From an uncultured Acetatifactor sp. (lineage in GTDB: Bacteria; Bacillota; Clostridia; Lachnospirales; Lachnospiraceae), in contig CAJTLR010000005.1 of the NCBI GenBank assembly GCA_910577185.1, forward strand, positions 1 through 41,056: 41,056 nucleotides of DNA, read 5' to 3'. The stretch's first letter is position 1. Each line of letters starts with the position of its first letter. Shown here one piece after another: positions 1 to 7,173 of this stretch. The translations under genes were made by a program, and so were the position numbers. The notes under the pieces were generated by a model. That model searched no databases and had not been told where the DNA came from. It saw only the letters and a list, made by a program, of their open reading frames with translations.

Positions 1-75
1 TATTAATAAAATATAACAGCTAATGTTTCCCTTAAAAATCATTAAATCACAATCGGGATTTAATTTTATAGGCAA

Positions 76-210
76 TTGCGAAACTCAGTTATAATGCGAG
101 TGCCATTGTGTACATTGTATATTCCAATGCGGACATGCTCTTGCTCCGCATACCGTTTATGAAATATACAATATACGTAATTCAGTATGGACAAAATCAC
201 AGTTTCGCAA
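76..210. repeat. Nested inverted repeats upstream of the hydrolase gene
   Basis: Three nested inverted repeats share nearly one centre: 76-85 (ttgcgaaact) with 201-210, 114-123 (attgtatatt) with 163-172, and 127-133 (atgcgga) with 145-151. The first two are perfect 10-bp arms and the third a perfect 7-bp arm. Together they could fold into one long interrupted hairpin of about 135 nt ending 45 nt before the next start codon. It may be a small non-autonomous element (MITE-like) or a leader structure. No coding sequence is seen in 1-254. Confidence 0.55.
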
Positions 211-254
211 ACATCTAATTTGATTTTAAGATTTTAATCAGGAAGGATACGCAT

Positions 255-1178
255 ATGTTTATTAACATTTGGGGTAAGAAAATTTGGTATGAAATATATG
301 GCGCAGAATATAAAGACACTTTGCTGTATCTTCATGGCGGTCCGGGAGCAAGCTGTTTGGATTTTGTAAATCAGGCAAAGGCATTAAGTAAGAAAATGAA
401 GGTTGTCATATTCGATCAGTTAGGAGTGCTGCGGTCAGAAGCTATTGCCGAGAGTGAAAGTTACAGTATGGAATATCAGATCGAAATGACTGAGGAGCTG
501 CGCCAGCTTCTTGGAATAGAAAAATGGAGTATACTTGGCCATTCTTATGGCGGGATGCTTGCAGTTTTATATGCATACATCTATCCCAATTCCATTCATA
601 AGGTCATTCTGGAATGCCCTTCATTGTGCTTTGGGGATTCTGCAAAGTCAACAGCCGAATATTTGAGTGAGCATATTAAAAGCCTGGACAATAAACCGGC
701 AGCTGAGCTTTGTGAAAAAATGAAATTTACAGAATATCAAGACAAGAAGGAAGTAGTATCTGATTTATTAACTCTGCTTGGTTATGTGACAGATATGAAA
801 CTGCGAAATTATCTGCATGGCATTTCTTTTAAGGAATATCAAATGAGTATGGATACCACGGATATTACAGATGAGATGTGGTCAAAAGGAGAGCGGCATC
901 TGATGAAACTGCTGGAAACACAACCGATGCCGGCTGGCTCTTTGCAGAAAAGGATGCGGATTACTGACAGTTTTTTGCCGATACTCACAGAGATAACTGC
1001 TCCGATGCTGTTGATTAGTGGAAAGTATGATCCCGTATGTACAAAGGATCAAACCGAGTATATTATGAACAATGCGCAAAATGTGACACTGGCGATTTTT
1101 GAGGATAGCGGGCATTTTCCAAGAATCGAAGAGGCAAAGAAATATACGAATACTATTTTGGAGTTCTTTGAAATATGA
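255..1178 (+). CDS. Alpha/beta hydrolase, proline iminopeptidase (S33) family
   Basis: Predicted cytoplasmic 307-residue alpha/beta hydrolase. HGGPG at residues 27-31 is the oxyanion-hole motif typical of proline iminopeptidases and related S33 enzymes. GHSYGG places the nucleophile at Ser97, with Asp259 (SGKYDP) and His287 (GHFPR) completing the triad. Family members release N-terminal proline or other residues from short peptides, or hydrolyse amides and esters; the substrate here cannot be read from sequence. No signal peptide is seen. The ATG at 255 follows GGAAGG at 241-246. The gene is AT-rich like the rest of the left island. The MazG-like gene begins 41 nt after its stop, so the two may be cotranscribed. 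Confidence 0.85.
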   Translation: MFINIWGKKIWYEIYGAEYKDTLLYLHGGPGASCLDFVNQAKALSKKMKVVIFDQLGVLRSEAIAESESYSMEYQIEMTEELRQLLGIEKWSILGHSYGGMLAVLYAYIYPNSIHKVILECPSLCFGDSAKSTAEYLSEHIKSLDNKPAAELCEKMKFTEYQDKKEVVSDLLTLLGYVTDMKLRNYLHGISFKEYQMSMDTTDITDEMWSKGERHLMKLLETQPMPAGSLQKRMRITDSFLPILTEITAPMLLISGKYDPVCTKDQTEYIMNNAQNVTLAIFEDSGHFPRIEEAKKYTNTILEFFEI

Positions 1179-1219
1179 ATAGGAAAATCCAGCAAGAGAA
1201 TATTATACGGAGAAGAAAA

Positions 1220-1525
1220 ATGATAAAAAAGTTAGTAAGAGATAATATTCCTGAAATAATAAAGTCAAGCGGAAGAACTCCGATATGTGAAACTGTTAAA
1301 AATGATGATGCATATTTGCAATTATTAAAAGATAAACTTCAAGAGGAAGTTAAGGAGTACATTGAATCTGGTCAAATCATTGAATTGTGTGATGTAGTTG
1401 AAGTAGTTTACGCTTTATTAAAAGCACAAGGAATGTCACAATCGGAATTTGAAGTTATGAGAAATAAAAAAGCTATCGCTAATGGTACCTTTGAGAAGAG
1501 GATATTTTTAGAAAAAATAAGGTAA
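1220..1525 (+). CDS. MazG-like nucleotide pyrophosphohydrolase
   Basis: A 101-residue all-alpha NTP pyrophosphatase of the MazG / phosphoribosyl-ATP pyrophosphohydrolase-like superfamily. It opens with the family's KLVRDNIPEII segment. An EEVKEY helix, followed by an E-L-C-D-V-V-E-V segment, supplies the acidic residues expected to bind Mg2+. Such small proteins are often house-cleaning enzymes that hydrolyse abnormal nucleotides, and they are frequent in mobile islands. An in-frame ATG at 1175 overlaps the hydrolase stop, but the ATG at 1220 is preferred: it has GGAGAAG at 1210-1216 and begins at the conserved family N-terminus. The exact nucleotide substrate is unknown. Confidence 0.75.
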   Translation: MIKKLVRDNIPEIIKSSGRTPICETVKNDDAYLQLLKDKLQEEVKEYIESGQIIELCDVVEVVYALLKAQGMSQSEFEVMRNKKAIANGTFEKRIFLEKIR

Positions 1526-1550
1526 CGTACATGCGTGTAGACGATTTGCC

Positions 1551-1603
1551 TGCCGTAGTAAAAGTCCCCAATTCCTACTACGTTTTTACTACATTTGACG
1601 GCA
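1551..1603. repeat. Imperfect palindrome between the MazG-like and GrpB genes
   Basis: The arms gtagtaaaa (1555-1563) and ttttactac (1584-1592) are perfectly complementary, and outer arms tgccg (1551-1555) and cggca (1599-1603) extend the pairing. The hairpin has a 20-nt loop and no clear U-tract, so it is a weak terminator candidate. It could instead be a recombination site or the edge of an inserted segment. Confidence 0.45.
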
Positions 1604-1648
1604 TCAACTTGCCCCGTTTTGCCTCAATTTGCCACTTTCGTTACATTT

Positions 1649-1724
1649 TTAACAATCTTTAGAGAAAAAGCAAACTTCGCAGATCGCGCCAAAACGCGGC
1701 AAATCAAAGCATTTTGGGAGGAAA
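1649..1724 (+). repeat. Leader repeat, copy A (upstream of GrpB-family gene)
   Basis: About 76 bp that closely resemble 6323-6398 in the same orientation. Shared blocks include gccaaaac, cggcaa, gcatttt and ggaggaa, and both copies end in the ribosome binding site of the next gene (ATG at 1727 and 6407). By eye, about three quarters of positions match. The two copies flank nearly all the recombinase remnants. Confidence 0.7.
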
Positions 1725-1726
1725 TT

Positions 1727-2284
1727 ATGAGTAAAAAACTTTCAGAAATGAGTTTGGAAGAACTATGGGAATTATTCCCTATCTATTTAACAGAACATCA
1801 GGATTGTTGGTCTAAATGGTATGGTGAAGAATAAAATATTCTAAAAAAAATTCTCCCTACTACTAAATTGGGTTTGCAAATATATCATATTGGAAGTACA
1901 GCCATTCATGGAATATGGGCGAAGCCAATAGTTGATATATTGATTGAAATTCCTAACACTGCTACGCTTATAATTGTAAAAGAACTAATGACTAAAAATG
2001 GATATATTTGTATGTCTGAGAGCGATAAAAGAATTTCGTTAAATAAGGGATATACAGAGAAAGGATTTGCCGAAAGAGTATTTCACATTCATTTACGTCT
2101 TTTGAACGATAAAGACGAAATATATTTTAGAGATTACTTAAATGAACATACGGAAATTGCGAAAGCGTATGAAAATTTAAAGTTAAATTTATGGAAAAAA
2201 TATGAACATGATAGGGATAGATACACAGCAGAAAAAACGGAGTTTGTTAATAAATACACAAGATTAGCAAAAGAAAGTCTATAA
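1727..2284 (+). pseudogene. GrpB/UPF0157-family nucleotidyltransferase-like gene with an internal stop
   Basis: One reading frame of 186 codons, the usual length for the GrpB (UPF0157) family, broken only by TAA at 1832-1834 after residue 35. The N-terminal piece (MSKKLSEMSLEELW) and the distal piece with HIGSTAIHGIWAKPIVDILIEI are in the same frame, with no indel. That second motif is the nucleotidyltransferase-fold signature (G-S-T...D-I). The ATG at 1727 is preceded by GGGAGGAA at 1716-1723. The distal part could be re-initiated from TTG at 1868, but no good ribosome binding site is seen there. It is most simply a recently inactivated gene; stop suppression or a sequencing error are alternatives. 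Confidence 0.8.
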
Positions 2285-2372
2285 GTAACAGGTGGGTATT
2301 TTATTACATTAAGTAAGATTGCGTTTTATTAGGAAAACACACTGCCAAAAGGATTTTATACTTTGGCGGGGG

Positions 2373-2722
2373 TCAGCCCGCCTCGGCGGTGTCAGTGGTG
2401 TTGATTTCAATGTACTCGGCAATCCGGTGGAACTCGTCCGCAAACTTAAAGTGAACGCTGATATTGCCGTTTTCGTAAACCTTGATATGGTCTACCAGCT
2501 CAATCTCAATTTGGGCAGAAATATCTTTTTGCACACTTTCTAATACAGCGATAAAAGTCCTTGCTTGTTTTTGAAATGATGATATATTGCCCCTCTGGTT
2601 ACATTAGCTTCCTCTGCGATTTTTTCTAAAGGAACATCGAAATAACCATATTGTGCAAAGTATTTTCTTGCAATTTCTATTAAAGAAGAAGTAGTTTTAT
2701 TGGTAGCCTCTACATTTTTCAT
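2373..2722 (-). pseudogene. Chimera of a TetR-family regulator N-terminus and a serine-recombinase C-terminal tail
   Basis: Read on the minus strand, residues 1-60 form a TetR-type DNA-binding domain: a helix-turn-helix in EKIAEEANVTRGAIYHHFKNK, then QGL. The frame stops at 2540 because one T is missing from a T-run near 2555-2560. With that base restored the protein continues FIAVLESVQKDISAQIE, a normal TetR helix. It then passes without a stop into ELVDHIKVYENGNISVHFKF..DEFHRIAEYIEIN, the C-terminal tail of large serine recombinases of conjugative elements, ending at TGA (2373-2375). The junction lies near 2500-2512. The regulator has lost its ligand-binding domain, so it is almost certainly non-functional. 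Confidence 0.75.
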
Positions 2723-2782
2723 TGCATATTGTTCTGTTATAAATACAGAATGATTGCTGCACTCGAAACAGAAAACGCCTCT

Positions 2783-3511
2783 CTATTTTTGATTTCTTCT
2801 TCCGTGTTTAATAATCCAATCCTGTGCCTTACTTTTTCCTGTTTTCTCCCATTGTGAAATGATAAAATCAGCTTTTTCGGGAGCGTCTTTATATAAGTCA
2901 TTAAGATTATTCCCTACACTTTTTTGAACAAATCTTTCTGGGTCATCTTTTAATTTTGTAAGAATGGTTGTATATCTTTCAAATTCGTCTAATGCAACAA
3001 ATAATTTTTGCGACCATGGTAGCCGTATTCTAACCCCTTCACTTGCAAGCCGTCTAACATGCACATTTTTATCGGTTGTCCATTCTATTAACTCGTCCAT
3101 GACCTCTTTGGGATGCGCTTGTAGTAATGGGCGTATAGCATACTCTCCGGTAAATCTTTTTGTTAATTCTTTCAAGAACGAAAGTGATAAAATATAATTT
3201 TCATTTCCATATCGTTCAACATATCTGCCAATAGGCCATAGCCACCACCCAAAATTGAACATTCCCTCAGGGGATTTTAATTCAGGACCCAGCATATTGA
3301 AAAATGCTTGAATATTTTTTGAATAATCGCCCATCATACTTGCTTGCATAGCATCCACAATACAGTCAAACCTTGCAAATAACTCTTTGTCATCCAACCT
3401 GCCAATTAAAGAATTACAAAAGACTTTTTGGTCAAAGTCAGGCATCACAAAAACTATCTTTTGAGAAAGACTGAAAATGTAATCATCATTATAGTGATCT
3501 TTATGTTTCAT
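2783..3511 (-). CDS. AlkC-like DNA alkylation repair protein (HEAT-like repeats)
   Basis: A 242-residue alpha-helical protein of the AlkC/AlkD-like family of DNA alkylation repair enzymes, which excise N3- or N7-alkylated purines. Diagnostic segments are LTKRFTGEYAIRPLL, NVHVRRLASEGVRIRLPW, SVGNNLNDLYKDAP and a final WIIKHGRR. The protein ends soon after the WIIKH motif, slightly shorter than many relatives. Its promoter (3543-3571) contains a palindrome suited to a TetR-family repressor, and the broken TetR gene lies 60 nt downstream on the same strand, so repressor and target were probably one operon. Loss of the regulator may leave this gene constitutive. Confidence 0.75.
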   Translation of the reverse strand: MKHKDHYNDDYIFSLSQKIVFVMPDFDQKVFCNSLIGRLDDKELFARFDCIVDAMQASMMGDYSKNIQAFFNMLGPELKSPEGMFNFGWWLWPIGRYVERYGNENYILSLSFLKELTKRFTGEYAIRPLLQAHPKEVMDELIEWTTDKNVHVRRLASEGVRIRLPWSQKLFVALDEFERYTTILTKLKDDPERFVQKSVGNNLNDLYKDAPEKADFIISQWEKTGKSKAQDWIIKHGRRNQK

Positions 3512-3542
3512 ACTCGTTTGCTCCTTGTAAATTAGTAGTCAC

Positions 3543-3571
3543 ATTATAACATACAAACAGTCTGTATGTAA
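3543..3571 (-). promoter_or_regulatory. Promoter with a TetR-type operator for the AlkC-like gene
   Basis: On the minus strand, TTACAT (3566-3571) and TATAAT (3543-3548) form a -35/-10 pair with 17-bp spacing. Between and across them lies the inverted repeat acatac (3549-3554) / gtatgt (3564-3569). This layout is typical of TetR-family operators that block RNA polymerase. The nearby TetR remnant is the obvious former repressor. Confidence 0.65.
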
Positions 3572-3620
3572 ATCTTACGAATGAAGATAAGTGCACACAA
3601 ACGTTATACCGAAAGTCAGA

Positions 3621-3749
3621 TTATCCCGAATACATCAAAGAAAGCCAGTAACAGCGGCATTTCTTAGGGAAATATTCGGGATAACTTTTTAGTCATTTAC
3701 ACGGTCAGCTTTCCTAAATCTCTCGCTTAGGGAGAATAATTCGGGATAA
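3621..3749. repeat. Three copies of ATTCGGGATAA flanking the recombinase gene
   Basis: ATTCGGGATAA occurs at 3674-3684 and 3739-3749 in direct orientation and at 3621-3631 inverted. The two direct copies belong to longer matches that begin with cttaggga (3663 and 3726). They lie just past the 3' end of the tyrosine recombinase gene and nothing else explains them. Such sets are typical of element ends or recombinase binding sites. Confidence 0.55.
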
Positions 3750-3778
3750 TCTTAGGTCCATCATAGACCGTAAAGACG

Positions 3779-4800
3779 TTAGAGGATTTCCTCATCACTG
3801 ACGGTATAATTAACAGGCTCCGCTTCAAGGAAAGGATCAGAAGCCATTGCCTCCGTGATTGCTTTCCTTTTCGCTTCTGTATCTGTGTGTGCGTAAATCA
3901 GCGTGGTTTCAAGCTGTTTGTGTCCGAGCCATTGCGAGATTAAAGCTAAATCCATGCCGTGTTGGTATAAATGCATGGCCCTCGTATGTCTCCACAAATG
4001 GGGGTGGACATTCAGGGGGACATCCAGGCATTTCTCCCTTGCAGATGCGGCGTATTTCCGAATCCGGAGCCTTGCCGTATCATCGCACATGGCGTTACGG
4101 ATTCCTTTGCGTTCCACATAAAAGAGCCATTCTGATGACATCCATGTTTTGCCCGGATGGAACACCTTCATATAATTCTGCAGATGTTTTACAGTATCTT
4201 TCATCAGGGGGACTATCCTGGTTTTCTTCCCTTTCCCATGAAGCGTCACAGTCGGCGTCTTGTCAACTTTAACGTCACAGATTTTCACATCCAGAACTTC
4301 CTGGATACGCGCCCTGGTATCATACAGAAAGATCATCAGGAACTGATCCCGCACGCCTATCCCCATTCTGGTGTCCGGCTCTGCAAGAAGCGCTTTTACT
4401 GCTTCTTCCGACATATAATCCACTTTCGCAAACCGGTCATTCTTTTGGATTCCGATAGCTGCCAGCCCGCTTGCAATGCTGATATATTCCGGGCGGCAGG
4501 CTGCGGCATAGGAGATAAATGCCCGGATGGCCGCCAGCTTGTTGTTGCGCGTAGCAGGAGCAGCATTCTTCTCCGCTGAAAGCCAGTCAAGATCCGAGTT
4601 CACCATTTCATATGTGACCATCCCGGAGGTGACGGACAGTACAGAGATATTTTTTGTCCGGCTGTATATTTAAGGAACTGGTTCAGGGTTGTCCTGTAAG
4701 CCTTTACGGTATTGCTGCTCGCTTTCCGTTGGTTCGGCAGGTAGACCAACAGGAAATCACGCAAAAGTGTGAATAACTGCTCGTCTTTTACTTTTCCCAT
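3779..4800 (-). pseudogene. Tyrosine recombinase (integrase), split by a frameshift
   Basis: Two minus-strand frames form one recombinase of about 340 residues. The N-terminal SAM-like part (4800 to about 4640, MGKVKDEQLFTLLRDF) runs out of frame in an A6 run near 4650; adding one A joins it to the main frame, which continues through MVTYEMVNSDLDW to the stop at 3779. All catalytic positions are present: Arg in DTRARIQEVL, Lys in GKGKKTRIVPL, HLWRHTR, LGHKQLETT and the Tyr of IYAH. Its ATG (4800) overlaps the stop of the upstream recombinase fragment, as in recombinase-in-trio (RIT) elements. The A-run could be a programmed frameshift site, but inactivation is the simpler reading. Confidence 0.8.
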
Positions 4801-4990
4801 AGTTCCACCCGTGGGATCAGATGGTTCATGCCTTCCCAGTCAATCCCTGCCGATTTTATCAGATTTTCCGGGAGAAGATGGATGTAATAAGCCGTCGCTT
4901 CCAGATCCCTGTGTCCCATGTATGTCTGCAGGTAAGGCAGACGGGAACCGAGGTCTTTCTTTTCGTCAAGCCACCGGTTCAAAACAGCAG
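4788..4990 (-). pseudogene. C-terminal remnant of a second tyrosine recombinase
   Basis: About 65 residues remain, including LPYLQTYMGHRDLEATAYYIH, the C-terminal catalytic box (His and nucleophilic Tyr) of the middle recombinase type found in RIT-like gene trios. The stop codon overlaps the ATG of the downstream recombinase (coding ...VELWEK), so the two were translationally coupled. The upstream part is missing: the sequence breaks off near 4985-4993 and runs into a remnant of an unrelated integrase on the opposite strand. Confidence 0.75.
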
Positions 4991-4993
4991 TGG

Positions 4994-5221
4994 CATACCT
5001 ACTGCAGCAACATGGCAAAGTCGGGCATGAACCCAAAGACGCTCCAGTATCTGATGGGGCATAGCGATATCGGGGTGACGCTGAATACATACACGCACCT
5101 CGGACTGGAGGATGCTGCGGATGAATTGAAGCGGTTGGAAGATTTGGAGGCAGCGAGGAAGGAGCTGGAAAAGGCAAAGGGTGAAAAGCCTGTATCGCAG
5201 AAAAGGTTCCGGGCGACCTGA
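4994..5221 (+). pseudogene. C-terminal remnant of a Tn916-type phage-like integrase
   Basis: A plus-strand fragment of about 75 codons starting at HTYCSNMAKSGMNPKTLQYL, followed by MGHSDIGVTLNTYTH, which holds the catalytic His and Tyr, and a charged helical tail ending KRFRAT. It matches the end of integrases of Tn916-like conjugative elements. The Arg before HTYCSNM is replaced by Trp, which places the junction with the opposing recombinase fragment right at this point. The longer open frame upstream (from 4769) is only antisense of the neighbouring recombinase. It is not functional. Confidence 0.8.
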
Positions 5222-5238
5222 AAAAAGAGAGTTTATGC

Positions 5239-5263
5239 GCCCTGCTTCGGCAGGGCATTTTTT
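5239..5263 (+). terminator. Rho-independent terminator after the integrase remnant
   Basis: gccctgc (5239-5245), a ttcg tetraloop, then gcagggc (5250-5256) and attttttat. A 7-bp GC-rich stem with a UUCG loop followed by a U-tract, 18 nt after the integrase stop. Confidence 0.85.
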
Positions 5264-5334
5264 ATGATAGAAAGTTGCTGTAGATTGTGTTATTATAAGA
5301 ACGGAAATGATTAAATGAGTGGAGTGTGAGTTGT

Positions 5335-6290
5335 TTGATAAAACGAAGCCAAAAGTATGAACAATTGAAAAATGAAATGTGTTCTTGCATTGAATGGCAT
5401 GGAGAGAATGATACATATATCTGCTTTGAAAAAAGTTCGTTTTCATTTCAAAAGAAACATGTGATATATAGTGTTGAGGTTTCTGTAATTCGAACAGAAA
5501 AATGTATAACGATCAAAAGTCAAGTTCCGGTTCAATTTGAAAATTTATATTTATATGTAGGAGATGTGCGAAGATACGAGTATCTTTTTGATGGAGCATT
5601 TTATGGTATGAATAAATGTTTTGTGGATGGGAATGAAATTACCGAAGCTGTTAAATCAGTAGAACTTGGATACTTTCAAAGCGCTCGATCAAAACATAAA
5701 ATTCCATTAGAATTAGACGATAAAGAATATAAGAAATATTTTTTGAAATGGCTTAAGTTGCAAAATGATTTGGGAATAATAAACCAAATGTTATTATTTG
5801 CAAATAGTGTTAATGGCCTTACTGCTGATGTACGTATCTCAATGTTGGTTGAATGCTATGAAACACTTGGCAGGAAATTAGAGAAATTGCACATTTTATC
5901 TGTTGTTCCAGAACCAAGTACATCTCGACAAGTAACTTGTTCAAATTGTGGAGGCGCTCATTTAATTCCAATAAGGGGTAAAAAACACTTGCTTGCTATG
6001 TAAATGCGCTTGTTGAAAAATATGGGAAACCAGTTTTATCAACAGAATTCCGTAGACGTAGGAGTTTGATTGCTCATATGATAAGGACAAGGAATAAGGT
6101 ATTTCATGTAAACCCAAAACAAAAAAGGGTATTAAAAGGGGGACAATGTGGAGTTTATGCAGTGAAACTAGAGTGGATGTTTCGATATATAATTTGGGTT
6201 TTAATGGGATATGATCAAGCTAAACTTGATGAAGTTGTTTCGAAGGAAGTAAAGAAATTTGAAGTTGAGTTTTCAAACCTTATTTATTAG
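5335..6290 (+). pseudogene. HEPN-domain protein, ApeA-like, split by a frameshift
   Basis: Two plus-strand frames (to 6003 and 6066-6290) join into one protein of about 318 residues if one A is added to the A6 run at 5980-5985: ...IRGKK then TLACYVNALVEKYGKP. The N-terminal part resembles a beta-rich ApeA-type domain. The C-terminal part is helical and contains RTRNKVFH, whose R-N-K-V-F-H fits the RX4-6H active-site motif of HEPN ribonucleases. ApeA-type proteins are abortive-infection antiphage effectors. A CSNCGG knuckle lies mid-protein. TTG at 5335 is preferred over GTG at 5326 because GGAG at 5321-5324 is then well spaced. The family assignment is from motif and layout, not a search. Confidence 0.55.
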
Positions 6291-6322
6291 CTGTGCTTGA
6301 TTTATAAAGAGAATGTTATTTT

Positions 6323-6398
6323 TTTGACAATATTTATCAGAAAAATAAACCTCGCAAAACGTGCCAAAACACGGCAATTCAACGCATTTTAGGAGGAA
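6323..6398 (+). repeat. Leader repeat, copy B (upstream of the phosphatase gene)
   Basis: Direct-repeat partner of 1649-1724, ending in AGGAGGAA at 6391-6398, which serves as the ribosome binding site for the gene at 6407. Differences are mostly single substitutions; this copy has four extra bases before the ATG. It begins in a TTGACA-like hexamer (6324-6329) without a convincing -10. Confidence 0.7.
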
Positions 6399-6406
6399 TT
6401 TATATT

Positions 6407-6889
6407 ATGATTAAAATACTTTTTGTCTGCCACGGCAACATCTGCCGTAGCCCAATGGCAGAGTTTGTAATGAAGGATTTGGTGGACAGGGAAAAATTGT
6501 CCCAGGAGTTTTTCATTGCATCAGCGGCGACCAGTACGGAGGAGATCTGGAACGGCATAGGAAACCCGGTTTATCCGCCGGCCAGGAAGAAACTGGCGGA
6601 GCATGGGATAAGCTGTGAGGGAAAGCGGGCAGTGCAGCTGCAGGGCACGGATTATCAGAAATATGATTTTATCATTGGTATGGACAGTGCCAATATAAGG
6701 AATATGAAGCGGATGCTGGGAGGGGACCCGGAAAGCAGGATTTGCAAGCTTTTATCTTTTGCGGGTTCGGAAAGAGATATCTCGGATCCCTGGTACACCG
6801 GAGATTTTGATGCGACATACCGGGATGTTCTGGAGGGATGCGAAGCACTGCTGCGGCATTTGGCAGAAAGCGGAAGGCTGGGAGGGTGA
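6407..6889 (+). CDS. Low-molecular-weight protein tyrosine phosphatase
   Basis: 160-residue LMW-PTP. The N-terminal CHGNICR gives the CX5R P-loop with nucleophile Cys8 and Arg14, and SDPWYTGDF carries the general-acid Asp. Family members dephosphorylate tyrosine kinases of capsule export (Wzb type) or protein arginine phosphate (YwlE type). The residue after the first Ile/Asn positions does not settle which from sequence alone, so no symbol is given. The start follows AGGAGGAA with 8-nt spacing. It is the first gene with GC-richer, host-like codon use after the AT-rich island, and it borrows its leader from the repeat shared with the GrpB gene. Confidence 0.9.
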   Translation: MIKILFVCHGNICRSPMAEFVMKDLVDREKLSQEFFIASAATSTEEIWNGIGNPVYPPARKKLAEHGISCEGKRAVQLQGTDYQKYDFIIGMDSANIRNMKRMLGGDPESRICKLLSFAGSERDISDPWYTGDFDATYRDVLEGCEALLRHLAESGRLGG

Positions 6890-7028
6890 TCCTTTCAGGA
6901 TTGATCTGTATTTGTTCTTTTGTCAGGAACCGGCAAAACCAGCCCCGGGGAAATATGGAAATACAGTATTCAGTGTATTTTTGTGGGATAAAATGATAGA
7001 ACCGCTTTGTGTCTGTCCTGCTTATGTG

Positions 7029-7079
7029 AAAAGCCGTAAACCCTGAGATTTTCCGAAAATCAAGGGTTTGCGGCTTTTA
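7029..7079. terminator. Bidirectional terminator between the phosphatase and glycosidase genes
   Basis: aaaagccg-aaaccctgagatttt pairs with aaaatcaagggttt-cggctttt around 7029-7078, giving a long stem with A-run and T-run flanks. It can end transcription of the plus-strand phosphatase and the minus-strand glycosidase. The remaining 6890-7173 spacer shows nothing else. Confidence 0.8.
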
Positions 7080-7173
7080 TGCTGTCTGTGCAGATATGTA
7101 TGGCAGGTTATGATTTTTCTGCCTGACGCAATCCCTGCGGACAATCTGCCGTTAAGTGCAGAAGACAGGGCTT

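Noticed and set aside
4769..4993. N-terminal part of a long plus-strand frame continuing into the integrase remnant
   Set aside because: It is simply antisense of the two minus-strand recombinase pieces; only the part from 4994 resembles integrase.
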